DNA of 6,795 nt from an uncultured Sutterella sp. (lineage in GTDB: Bacteria > Pseudomonadota > Gammaproteobacteria > Burkholderiales > Burkholderiaceae_F), in contig CAJLGW010000087.1 of NCBI GenBank assembly GCA_905206345.1, forward strand, positions 1-6,795, read 5' to 3'. Positions 1 through 6,778 of the stretch are shown one piece after another; position 1 is the stretch's first letter; the number at the start of each line of letters is the position of its first letter. The position numbers were made by a program, and so were the translations under genes. A model generated the notes under the pieces. It made no database searches. It saw only the letters and a program-made list of their open reading frames with translations, and had not been told where the DNA came from.

Positions 1-87
1 GGCAGTACCGTTAGACGATAAAATCAACAGAATTACGAATTTTTAGAAATCCCCAATATTTTGTTCGTATTTTTACTCATTTTGGCC

Positions 88-116
88 TGCTTAAATTTGC
101 AAAATTCTGACATAAT
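88..116 (+). promoter_or_regulatory. Candidate operon promoter with extended -10
   Basis: The sequence TG-A-CATAAT at 108-116 is an extended -10 element whose hexamer CATAAT (111-116) matches the TATAAT consensus at five of six bases. The -35 at the standard 17-bp spacing (TGCTTA, 88-93) is poor, which is tolerable for an extended -10 promoter. The start of transcription would fall near 122-124, giving a leader of about 100 nt before the first gene. Two palindromes overlap and follow the predicted start, as expected for a repressed promoter. Prediction by eye; no transcript start is known. Confidence 0.5.
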
Positions 117-133
117 GAATGGAACATTCACTA
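113..133. promoter_or_regulatory. Putative TetR-type operator, site 1
   Basis: Inverted repeat with arms TGAAT (116-120) and ATTCA (126-130) around a 5-nt centre. The symmetry continues outward to 113/133 with one mismatched pair at 115/131. It overlaps the end of the -10 hexamer and the predicted transcription start, so a bound protein would block RNA polymerase. Its right side, TTCACTA (127-133), recurs exactly in site 2 at 150-156, which suggests that the same protein reads both. The repressor encoded at the end of this operon is the obvious candidate, by inference. Confidence 0.5.
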
Positions 134-134
134 T

Positions 135-158
135 TTTATTGAACGATCGTTCACTAAA
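135..158. promoter_or_regulatory. Putative TetR-type operator, site 2 (near-perfect palindrome)
   Basis: The core TGAACGATCGTTCA (140-153) is a perfect 14-bp palindrome. Extending outward gives a 24-bp dyad with only one mismatched pair (139/154). Size and symmetry resemble operators of AcrR/TtgR-like TetR repressors, which are typically 20-30 bp palindromes at the efflux promoter. It lies just downstream of site 1 in the early leader, with centres about 23.5 bp apart, close to two helical turns. It could block initiation or early elongation. It is the best-formed dyad in the upstream region. Confidence 0.65.
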
Positions 159-213
159 GTGTTAAAAGTTTTTTATTTATCAGTTGCTTACAACATTTTT
201 CTAAGTCTAATTT

Positions 214-217
214 GGAG
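214..217 (+). promoter_or_regulatory. Ribosome binding site fixing the adaptor start
   Basis: GGAG at 214-217 lies 6 nt before ATG at 224. A TTG codon at 212 is in frame and open, but it overlaps this Shine-Dalgarno motif and would add four residues before the signal peptide. The ATG at 224 is therefore preferred. A second ATG follows directly at 227 and is equally compatible with the signal peptide. Confidence 0.7.
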
Positions 218-223
218 TGTTTA

Positions 224-1348
224 ATGATGTCTTCGAAGTTTGTTCCGAAGTATGCGGCGCTCACGATGTCTGTAATGGTCGCCTTTGCATTGGTGGGATG
301 CAAGGATGATGCAGGCCAAGCCCAACGTCCCCCGCAATCTGTAACTGTTGTGACGGCAGAGGTCTCTTCGCCTGTTTTGAGTAAAGAGTTGAATGGTCGC
401 ACCAGTGCCTACGAAATTGCAGAAGTTCGTCCGCAAGTGGCCGGTATCATTCAAAAGCGTACTTTTGAAGAAGGTCAAATGGTGAAAGCTGGGGATCAGC
501 TTTTCCAAATTGACGACAGTCTCTATCAAGCCGCTTATGAAGAAGCTCAAGCTAACTACAAGTTAGCTCAAGCTAATGCTCGTCGTTTTGCCCAATTGGT
601 TAAGGTTAATGCTGTCAGTAAGCAAGAAAACGATCAAGCGCAAGCTCAGTACAAGACGGCACAAGCCGCTTTAAAAACGGCTAAGACTAATCTTGAATAC
701 ACCAAGGTCGCTAGCCCGATTTCCGGTCGTGTGGGCCGCTCTGAAGTGACGCCGGGTGGTTTAGTAAGTGCTTACCAAGCTCAATACCTGACGACGGTCC
801 AACAAATGGATCCGATTTACGTCGACGTGCGTCAAACGAGTAACGATTTGATCAAACTTAAGCGTGATATTGCCAGTGGCAAAATCCAAACCAAGGATGG
901 TGCCGTGGAAGTGACCTTAGTGGGTGAAGACGGTTTAACCTTTGAACAAAAGGGCAAGTTGATTTTCACCGGCGAATTGGTTGACGAAGCAACGGGCATG
1001 GTTAACATGCGTGCTGTTTTCCCCAATCCCAATGGTGAATTAATGCCGGGGATGTTTGTTCGCGCTCGCATCGAAGAGGGCGCTCGTCCTAACTCAATTC
1101 TTTTGAGCCAACGTTGCGTGATGCGAAATCCTAAGGGTGAGGCTTATGTTTTTGTTGTTACGCCTGAAAATAAGGTAGAACAACGCATTGTGATCGCCAA
1201 TCGCACCGTCGGTACGGATTGGCTCATCGAAGATGGCCTCAAGCAAGGTGAACGTGTTGTGCTAGAGGGGATTCAAAAGGTTCGAGCTGGTGCAACGGTT
1301 CAAGTTGCTAATGACAATAAAGAATCTGCTCAAGAAGCTGCAAAGTAA
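224..1348 (+). CDS. acrA: RND efflux periplasmic adaptor (membrane-fusion) lipoprotein, AcrA/MexA type
   Basis: Periplasmic adaptor of a tripartite pump: it is anchored to the inner membrane by lipid, wraps the RND trimer and docks onto the outer-membrane channel. The 374-residue product has a lipoprotein signal peptide ending in lipobox LVGC (Cys26). Next come the first lipoyl/barrel half with GRTSAYEIAEVRPQVAG (58-74), an alpha-helical hairpin (about 100-162), and the second lipoyl half at SPISGRVG (164-171). Beta-barrel and membrane-proximal domains follow, with DPIYVDV (196-202), FPNPNGELMPGMFVRARIEEG (266-286) and GLKQGERVV (338-346). The channel-docking RLS motif (R-x3-L-x6-S) is intact as R121, L125 and S132 at the hairpin tip. 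Compared with E. coli AcrA as I recall it, each hairpin arm is one heptad shorter, which is the MexA length. Length is normal for the family (about 380). First gene of the operon, 28 nt before the transporter. The symbol is family-based; mexA or ttgA would be equally fair. Confidence 0.96.
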   Translation: MMSSKFVPKYAALTMSVMVAFALVGCKDDAGQAQRPPQSVTVVTAEVSSPVLSKELNGRTSAYEIAEVRPQVAGIIQKRTFEEGQMVKAGDQLFQIDDSLYQAAYEEAQANYKLAQANARRFAQLVKVNAVSKQENDQAQAQYKTAQAALKTAKTNLEYTKVASPISGRVGRSEVTPGGLVSAYQAQYLTTVQQMDPIYVDVRQTSNDLIKLKRDIASGKIQTKDGAVEVTLVGEDGLTFEQKGKLIFTGELVDEATGMVNMRAVFPNPNGELMPGMFVRARIEEGARPNSILLSQRCVMRNPKGEAYVFVVTPENKVEQRIVIANRTVGTDWLIEDGLKQGERVVLEGIQKVRAGATVQVANDNKESAQEAAK

Positions 1349-1362
1349 TCCACTGGTCGAGT

Positions 1363-1369
1363 AAAGGAA
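1363..1369 (+). promoter_or_regulatory. Ribosome binding site of the RND transporter gene
   Basis: AAAGGAA at 1363-1369 lies in the 28-nt intergenic gap, 7 nt before ATG 1377. It supports that start, which also gives the canonical family N-terminus MSRFFIERPVFAWV. Confidence 0.6.
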
Positions 1370-1376
1370 ATCTTTT

Positions 1377-4300
1377 ATGTCTCGATTTTTTATCGAACGT
1401 CCCGTATTCGCGTGGGTGATCGCAATTGTGATCATGTTGGCGGGGCTTTTGTCTATCAATATCTTGCCGGTCGCTCAGTATCCGCAAATTGCGCCTCCTG
1501 AAATTCGAGTCACGGCAACGTATCCGGGTGCCTCTGCAGAGACGATTGAAAATACCGTCACGCAGCAGATCGAACAAGCAATGACGGGGTTAGATGGCTA
1601 TATGTACATGGTCTCTAACTCTGACAGTTCTGGCATGGTTTCGATCGAGATTACGTTTGAGGCTGGTACGGATCCTGACATCGCTCAAGTGCAAGTTCAA
1701 AACCGTTTAAAGACGGTCGAAAACTCATTGCCGCAAGTGGTTCAACAATTGGGTGTTGACGTTGAAAAATCTGCCGCCAGCTTCTTGATGGTGGTGGGCT
1801 TCGTTGATGTCAATAACAAAATGAGCAGCGCTGACTTGTCTGACTATTTGGTCAATAACGTCAAGGAACCGCTTTCTCGTTTAAGTGGTGTGGGCTCTGT
1901 CGAATTGTTCGGTAGTTCTTACTCCATGCGTATTTGGTTGGATCCGAGTAAGTTAGAAAAGTACAAACTTTCTACGGATGAAATTGTTGCCGCTATTCAA
2001 GAGCAAAATGCTCAAGTTTCTTCCGGCGCTATCGGTAACATGCCTTCGACGGCACGTTACGAACTCAATGCAACAGTGAGTTCCCAATCCTTATTGCAAA
2101 CGGTTTCTGACTTTGAAAACATCATGGTCAAGACCGCAACCGACGGTTCTCGCGTTTTGATGAAAGACGTGGCTCGCGTGGAAATGGGACAAGAAAGCTA
2201 CAACATTGTCGCTCACTACAATGGTCACGAATCCGCCGCTATGGCAATTAACCTCGCTTCTGGGGCCAATGCCATGGCAACGAGTACTTTGGTTAAGGAA
2301 CGTTTGGCTCAGTTGGAGACGGCTTTCCCTGAAGGGATGCAATGGGTGGTGCCGTATGACACGACACCTTTCGTGAAGATTTCCATCGAAGAAGTGGTTC
2401 GTACGCTTTTTGAAGCCATTGTTTTGGTGGTGATCGTGATGTTCTTGTTCTTACAGAACTGGCGTGCCACTTTGATTCCGACGATTGCCGTACCAGTGGT
2501 TCTTTTGGGAACCTTTGGTGTGTTGGCAGCAATGGGTTATTCCATCAACATGTTAACAATGTTTGCCATGGTGCTCGCTATCGGTTTGTTGGTGGACGAT
2601 GCCATTGTGGTGGTGGAAAACGTTGAGCGTGTGATGCGCACGGAAAAACTAAGCCCCAAGGAAGCAACGAAAAAGTCCATGAACCAAATTACCGGTGCTT
2701 TGGTCGGTATCGCTATGGTTTTGGCAGCTGTGTTCGTGCCGATGGCCTTCTTTGGCGGTTCCACCGGTGTGATCTATCGTCAATTCTCCGTGACGATTGT
2801 GGCCGCTATGACTTTGTCTGTGTTGGTTGCTTTGATTTTGACGCCGGTGCTTTGCGTGTCTTTGCTCAAGCCCATTACGGAAGACAATCACGAAACCAAG
2901 CAAGGCTTCTTCGGCCGCTTTAACCGTGGCTTTGAACGCTTCTCTTTGTGGATTCGCACGAGGGTGGGTGTTTTGATTGCCAACACGCTCCGCAGTATTT
3001 TGATCTACGCCATCATTGTCGGCGGTATGGTTTGGGGCTTCCAAAAGTTGCCACAAAGCTTTATGCCGGGTGAAGACCAAGGGATGCTGTTAAGTATGGT
3101 GACGTTACCCACAGGGACCTCTCAACAACGCACCAACGAAGTGTTGGAACGTATGACGACTTATTTCCAAGAAAAGGAAAGCGATACGGTTGAATCCGTG
3201 TTCGCGGTGTCGGGTTTCTCTTTTGCTGGTTCTGGTCAAAATACGGGCTTACTCTATGTGCGTTTGAAGGATTGGGCTGAGCGTGAAGAAGCTGGAATGG
3301 ACGTGAATTCGATCGCAGGCCGTGCCATGCGTGAGTTCAGTCAATATCGTGATGCTAACGCCTATGCTTTTGCACCGCCTGCCGTGCCTGAATTGGGTAT
3401 TGCTGATGGTTTTGATATCTACTTGCAAGCTCGTGCCGGTCAAACGCACGATCAAATCATGCAAGCTCGAAACCAATTCTTGGGTATTGCCAATGCCGAT
3501 CCGGTCTTGACGATGGTTCGTCCGAACGGGATGGAAGATACACCACAATTGCACTTGGAAATTGACACTGAAAAGGCTCGCGCTCTCGGTGTTTCCATCA
3601 GCTCCGTTAATTCAACCTTGGCAACGGCTTGGGGTAGTTCTTATGTGAACGACTTCTTGGATCGCGGTCGTGTGAAGAAGGTTTATGTTCAAGGGGATGC
3701 TCAATTCCGTCAAACGCCTGAGGATTTGGGTAAGTGGTATGTGAAGAACAACCAAGGCGAAATGGTTCCGTTCTCCGCGTTCTCTACAACGAGCTGGACG
3801 TTCGGTTCGCCACGCCTTCAACGTTTCGACGGTTTGTCTGCAGTGAATATTCAAGGTAGTCCGGCTGCTGGTTACAGCTCAGGTGACGCCTTGGTTGCTG
3901 TGGCCCGTTTGGTTCAACAGCTTCCGGCTGGATACGACATTGCTTATACCGGTGTGTCTTATCAAGAAAGACAATCCGCAGGTCAAGCCGCTCCCTTGTA
4001 CGCCATTTCCATTTTGGTGGTGTTCTTGTGTTTGGCAGCGCTTTATGAAAGCTGGTCCATCCCGATTGCTGTGATCTTCGTGATTCCGATGGGGGTGATT
4101 GGTGCTATTGCTTTGACCGCTTTACGTGGTATGAACAATGACATTTACTTCCAAGTCGGTTTGATTACAACGATTGGTTTGGTCAGTAAAAACGCCATTT
4201 TGATTGTGGAATTCGCAAAAGAATTGCATGATAAGGGTGAAGACATTGTGCACGCCGCCGTGGACGCAGTTCGCTTGCGTTTGCGTCCGATCGTGATGAC

Positions 4301-4649
4301 GTCTTTGGCTTTCGGTCTTGGTGTGTTGCCCTTGGCTTTGGCAAGCGGTGCCGGCTCTGGTGCTCAAAACGCCATCGGTTGGGGTGTGTTAGGCGGTATG
4401 ATTACAGGGACGTTCTTGTGTGTTCTTTTTGTGCCGATCTTCTACGTTGGTGTGATGCGCATTTCCGGTAGCGCCAATGAACGTAAAATCGATGTAGTTT
4501 CTCTTGTTGAAACAACGAAGATGGAAGCTGAGGGTCTCAAGGAAGGCGAGATCGTTTACTATGAAGAAGGCGAAGATCGTCACTTGAAAGAAAAGAGCAC
4601 ATCGACAGATAATGAGAAGTCGACAGAGCAAGATAAGAAGGGGAATTAA
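1377..4649 (+). CDS. acrB: RND (HAE1) multidrug efflux transporter, AcrB/MexB type
   Basis: Inner-membrane proton/drug antiporter, expected to be a trimer. The 1090-residue product begins MSRFFIERPVFAWV, typical of the hydrophobe/amphiphile exporter group. It shows two halves, each with six membrane segments and a large periplasmic loop (about 30-335 and 560-870). The proton relay is complete: D407 and D408 in TM4 (GLLVDDAIVVVENV), K938 in TM10 (SKNAILIVEFAKE), and R968 and T975 in TM11, matching AcrB D407, D408, K940, R971 and T978. Drug-pocket aromatics F136, F178, Y327, F609, F614 and F616 are kept; Y627 stands where AcrB has F628. The switch loop reads GFSFAGSG, with Ser at the AcrB G616 and R620 positions. 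The family is usually about 1045 residues; the excess is a charged cytoplasmic tail after TM12 (about 1031-1090). The TAA stop lies 1 nt before the channel gene. Likely substrates are diverse amphiphilic drugs, dyes, detergents or bile salts, by family inference. Confidence 0.97.
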   Translation: MSRFFIERPVFAWVIAIVIMLAGLLSINILPVAQYPQIAPPEIRVTATYPGASAETIENTVTQQIEQAMTGLDGYMYMVSNSDSSGMVSIEITFEAGTDPDIAQVQVQNRLKTVENSLPQVVQQLGVDVEKSAASFLMVVGFVDVNNKMSSADLSDYLVNNVKEPLSRLSGVGSVELFGSSYSMRIWLDPSKLEKYKLSTDEIVAAIQEQNAQVSSGAIGNMPSTARYELNATVSSQSLLQTVSDFENIMVKTATDGSRVLMKDVARVEMGQESYNIVAHYNGHESAAMAINLASGANAMATSTLVKERLAQLETAFPEGMQWVVPYDTTPFVKISIEEVVRTLFEAIVLVVIVMFLFLQNWRATLIPTIAVPVVLLGTFGVLAAMGYSINMLTMFAMVLAIGLLVDDAIVVVENVERVMRTEKLSPKEATKKSMNQITGALVGIAMVLAAVFVPMAFFGGSTGVIYRQFSVTIVAAMTLSVLVALILTPVLCVSLLKPITEDNHETKQGFFGRFNRGFERFSLWIRTRVGVLIANTLRSILIYAIIVGGMVWGFQKLPQSFMPGEDQGMLLSMVTLPTGTSQQRTNEVLERMTTYFQEKESDTVESVFAVSGFSFAGSGQNTGLLYVRLKDWAEREEAGMDVNSIAGRAMREFSQYRDANAYAFAPPAVPELGIADGFDIYLQARAGQTHDQIMQARNQFLGIANADPVLTMVRPNGMEDTPQLHLEIDTEKARALGVSISSVNSTLATAWGSSYVNDFLDRGRVKKVYVQGDAQFRQTPEDLGKWYVKNNQGEMVPFSAFSTTSWTFGSPRLQRFDGLSAVNIQGSPAAGYSSGDALVAVARLVQQLPAGYDIAYTGVSYQERQSAGQAAPLYAISILVVFLCLAALYESWSIPIAVIFVIPMGVIGAIALTALRGMNNDIYFQVGLITTIGLVSKNAILIVEFAKELHDKGEDIVHAAVDAVRLRLRPIVMTSLAFGLGVLPLALASGAGSGAQNAIGWGVLGGMITGTFLCVLFVPIFYVGVMRISGSANERKIDVVSLVETTKMEAEGLKEGEIVYYEEGEDRHLKEKSTSTDNEKSTEQDKKGN
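4467..4646 (+). other. Region encoding the extended charged cytoplasmic tail of the RND transporter
   Basis: Residues 1031-1090 follow the last membrane segment (about 1005-1027) and are almost wholly hydrophilic. A stretch rich in Glu (about 1045-1067, including YYEEGED) precedes a Lys/Ser/Thr/Asp-rich end that looks disordered. E. coli AcrB, from memory, has only about 20 residues after TM12. The reading frame continues without a break and the channel gene's ribosome binding site is embedded in the last codons, so the tail is not an obvious frameshift product. Function unknown. Confidence 0.7.
4638..4643 (+). promoter_or_regulatory. Ribosome binding site fixing the channel start
   Basis: AAGGGG at 4638-4643 lies within the last codons of the transporter gene, 7 nt before ATG 4651. 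An in-frame ATG at 4612 would put a basic 13-residue stretch before the lipoprotein signal peptide and lies inside the upstream gene, so 4651 is preferred. Reinitiation after the TAA at 4647-4649 is likely. Confidence 0.7.
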
Positions 4650-4650
4650 T

Positions 4651-6081
4651 ATGCCGAGTTTTAAGTTGTTACCTTTGGTAGCGGTTTTGGCTCTGACGGG
4701 ATGCGTGTCCATGGCGCCTAGCTACGAGCGTCCGGTGGCGCCTGTGGCTAATGAGTGGCCAACGGGCCCCGCCTATGCTAAGGCAAAACTCAACCAAGAA
4801 GCCCTTCCGGATTGGCACGAGTTCTACACGGATAATCGTTTGCGTGAAGTGATTCAAATGAGTTTGGATAACAACCGCAATTACCGTGTGGCCATGCTCA
4901 ATGTTGAAAAGGCTCGTTATGCCTACAACATTCAACGATCCAATTTCTTGCCTACAGTGAGTGGAAACGGTAGTGGTCAACATCAAGGCACGCCTGGCAC
5001 GTTAACGACTACGAGACAAGACACGGTGTCTCACGTCTACTCTGCCAATTTGGCCATGGCTTCTTACGAACTTGACCTCTTTGGTCGTGTTCGTAGCTTA
5101 AGTACGGAAGCTTTGAACGAATATTTTGCTACCGATGAGGCTCGCAAATCGGCTCGTGTGACGTTGATTGCTGAAACGGCGAATGCTTGGTTGCAATTAG
5201 GTACCAGCCGCTCGATTTTGGCTTTTACGAAAGAAACGTTTGAAAGCCAAGAAAAAAGCTATAAGTTGATGAAGGCTAGCTACGATGCCGGTGCCATTAA
5301 CTTGTTGGAACTCAATCAAGCAAGATCTCAGTACGCTGCTGCCAAGGCTTCGTATTTGTCCGCTCAACGTGACGAAGCGCAAGCCCTTAATACTTTGACC
5401 GCGTTAGTTGGGGCTGAAGTGCCGGCTAAGTGGTTGCCCGAACGCGTTGAAGTCGTCACGATGGACGGCGTTCTTCCGAAGGGGGTGCCTAGCGAAGTCT
5501 TGTTAAATCGTCCGGATATTGCACAAGCCGAATTCGCCTTGAAGGCTGCTAATGCCAACATTGGCGCAGCTCGTGCTAACTTCTTCCCCCGCATTAGCTT
5601 GGTGGCTTCTGGCGGTACGGGTTCGACCGAAATTGATGATCTCTTCAATTCTGGTACGCGTATGTGGAGTTTTGCACCGTCTGTGACGTTGCCGATCTTC
5701 ACGGGTGGTGCTAACTGGGCGACGTTGCGTGTGAGCGAAACGGATAAGAAGATTGCAGTTGCCAATTACGAAAAGAGCATTCAAACGGCTTTCTCTGAAG
5801 TGGCTAACGCGTTAGCAACGGAAGGGACGATTGAAGAAGAATTGCAAGCTCAAACCGAATACGCTGATGCAACGAAGAAAGCTTATGAATTGGCACAACA
5901 ACGCTACAAGTTAGGCTCTGAAAGTTACTTGTCTGTGCTTGACTCTCAAAGAACGTACGTTGCTGCTCAAACGCAATGGGTGGTTGCTCAACAAGCACGT
6001 TCCATGAGCTTAGTGTCTCTTTATAAGACTTTAGGCGGTGGAGCGGTGGATCTTGCTAAGGATGAGAGCTCGACGAAATGA
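4651..6081 (+). CDS. oprM: Outer-membrane efflux channel lipoprotein, OprM/NodT family
   Basis: Outer-membrane exit duct of the pump, expected to form a trimeric beta-barrel with a long periplasmic helical barrel. The 476-residue product has a short lipoprotein signal peptide with lipobox LTGC (Cys18), then the family opening MAPSYERP (21-28). Two outer-membrane efflux (OEP) repeats follow, about 62-255 and 283-465. Signatures are SYELDLFGRVRSL (138-150), the helical YDAGAINLLELNQARSQY (211-228), LNRPDIAQAE (285-294) with AANANIGAARANFFPRISL (299-317), and the second-repeat RYKLGSESYLSVLDSQR (418-434) and SLYKTLGGG (456-464). Length is close to P. aeruginosa OprM (about 485). It starts 1 nt after the transporter stop, so the pump carries a dedicated channel rather than relying on a shared TolC. 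Its stop codon overlaps the regulator start as ATGA. The symbol reflects family only; other OprM-group names (ttgC, cmeC-like) are possible. Confidence 0.95.
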   Translation: MPSFKLLPLVAVLALTGCVSMAPSYERPVAPVANEWPTGPAYAKAKLNQEALPDWHEFYTDNRLREVIQMSLDNNRNYRVAMLNVEKARYAYNIQRSNFLPTVSGNGSGQHQGTPGTLTTTRQDTVSHVYSANLAMASYELDLFGRVRSLSTEALNEYFATDEARKSARVTLIAETANAWLQLGTSRSILAFTKETFESQEKSYKLMKASYDAGAINLLELNQARSQYAAAKASYLSAQRDEAQALNTLTALVGAEVPAKWLPERVEVVTMDGVLPKGVPSEVLLNRPDIAQAEFALKAANANIGAARANFFPRISLVASGGTGSTEIDDLFNSGTRMWSFAPSVTLPIFTGGANWATLRVSETDKKIAVANYEKSIQTAFSEVANALATEGTIEEELQAQTEYADATKKAYELAQQRYKLGSESYLSVLDSQRTYVAAQTQWVVAQQARSMSLVSLYKTLGGGAVDLAKDESSTK

Positions 6082-6737
6082 CAAAATCTCGTTCGCTTTC
6101 ACAACAGCGCCGTAAAGAAATTTTCCAAGCGGCGCACAAGTGTTTCCTCTCTCGTGGCTTTCATGCCACGAGTATGACGGATATCGCTCGCGAATTTGGT
6201 ATGAGTGTTGGCCATGTTTACAACTATTTTCCGAGTAAACAAGCCATCATCGAAGGGTTAATTGAGCAGGGGATTGAAGATTTTTTTGTCAATTCCAGCG
6301 AGCTTTTGTCTTTTAGTACAAAAGGTAACTTTGAGAAGGCTCGTGAAGCCATTAAACGAAGCTTGTCACCTAATCACAATCCGAATCAAATCCGTTTGAC
6401 GTTGGAACTCTTAGTCGAAGCTACTCATGACCCGAAACTCAGTAAGATCATTGAGGAGGCTGATACCAAGGTTCGTACTCATTTGATGGAAATGCATCAG
6501 ATCAAGGAGAGTAGCCACGAAGAGGAGGCTCGGCTTGAGGTGATGATGGCCATGTTCGAAGGGCTGGGGTTGCGTATTTTGCGTCATCCTGGCATTGACA
6601 TGGACGGAATCTATGACGAGATGGCGCGTCGACTCTGCGTACCTCGCTTCGCATTGGAGCGGCAACTCAATGAGCTGACCGCTCGTAATGCCGCTTTGGA
6701 AGAGGAAGTGAGAAAGCTCAAAGCACAATTACAGTAA
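6078..6737 (+). CDS. TetR/AcrR-family transcriptional repressor, probable regulator of this pump
   Basis: DNA-binding repressor expected to act as a dimer on the two palindromes at the operon promoter. The 219-residue product has a textbook TetR N-terminal domain: helix 1 (about 10-26, RRKEIFQAAHKCFLSRGF) and a helix-turn-helix formed by MTDIAREFGMSVGHVYNYFPSK (33-54), in which the second half is the recognition helix. The remainder (about 60-190) is a helical ligand-binding and dimerisation domain, with TLELLVEATHDPKL (108-121) and MAMFEGLGLRIL (158-169) resembling the BetI-like C-terminal group. Unusually, it ends in a four-heptad leucine zipper (193-218). ATG overlaps the channel's stop codon by 4 nt. 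GAGAG at 6064-6068 is only a weak ribosome site, so translation is probably coupled to the channel. Pump regulators of this family are more often divergently encoded upstream. Pump control is inferred from location and operators; the ligand is unknown. Confidence 0.93.
   Translation: MTKSRSLSQQRRKEIFQAAHKCFLSRGFHATSMTDIAREFGMSVGHVYNYFPSKQAIIEGLIEQGIEDFFVNSSELLSFSTKGNFEKAREAIKRSLSPNHNPNQIRLTLELLVEATHDPKLSKIIEEADTKVRTHLMEMHQIKESSHEEEARLEVMMAMFEGLGLRILRHPGIDMDGIYDEMARRLCVPRFALERQLNELTARNAALEEEVRKLKAQLQ
6654..6731 (+). other. Region encoding a C-terminal leucine zipper of the TetR regulator
   Basis: Residues 193-218 place Leu at every d position (193, 200, 207, 214) and Leu, Asn, Val, Leu at the a positions (197, 204, 211, 218). 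Many charged residues fill the outer positions (E194, R195, E199, R203, E208-E210, R212, K213, K215). The motif RNAALEEEVRKLK (203-215) resembles the yeast GCN4 zipper, including an Asn at an a position, a feature associated with parallel two-stranded coiled coils. The resemblance is presumably convergent. Confidence 0.8.
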
Positions 6738-6751
6738 TAGCAAAATCGAGT

Positions 6752-6778
6752 AGGCGGAGGGGTTGCCCCTTTCCGCCT
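6752..6778. terminator. GC-rich hairpin, probable operon terminator without T-run
   Basis: The left arm AGGCGGA (6752-6758) pairs with TCCGCCT (6772-6778). The inner GGGG (6759-6762) pairs with CCCC (6766-6769) around a TTG loop, leaving a two-base bulge (6770-6771). It begins 15 nt after the regulator's TAA, where a terminator is expected. The bases after it (CTCACAAC) are not a T-run, so it is not a canonical intrinsic terminator. It could instead stabilise the transcript 3' end or mark a factor-assisted stop. On the other strand the hairpin is followed within about 6 nt by ATTTT, a weak T-run. Confidence 0.5.

Noticed and set aside
1..107. Possible end of an upstream gene or divergent gene
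   Set aside because: All three forward frames close by position 46 and the residues left are too few to recognise. The only reverse ATG nearby gives a 15-codon frame. The stretch is AT-rich and otherwise featureless.
115..165. A 16-codon leader ORF (ATG 115 to TAA 163-165)
   Set aside because: Its ATG overlaps the predicted -10 element and lies upstream of the predicted transcription start. There is no ribosome binding site and the bases are explained by the operator dyads.
139..179. Alternative promoter with -35 TTGAAC (139-144) or TTCACT (150-155)
   Set aside because: No downstream hexamer at 16-18 bp spacing matches a -10 at more than three positions, and these bases belong to the palindrome.
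212..223. TTG at 212 as the start of the adaptor gene
   Set aside because: It overlaps the GGAG ribosome binding site at 214-217; ATG 224 has correct spacing and a normal lipoprotein signal peptide.
2649..3080. 143-codon open frame on the - strand within the transporter gene
   Set aside because: It is antisense to strongly conserved RND coding sequence and its low-complexity His/Gln/Asn-rich product matches nothing I recognise.
4612..4650. ATG at 4612 as the start of the channel gene
   Set aside because: It lies inside the transporter gene and adds a basic stretch before the signal peptide; ATG 4651 has AAGGGG at good spacing.
5364..5765. 133-codon open frame on the - strand within the channel gene
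   Set aside because: It is a shadow of the conserved OEP coding frame, with no ribosome site or recognisable domain.
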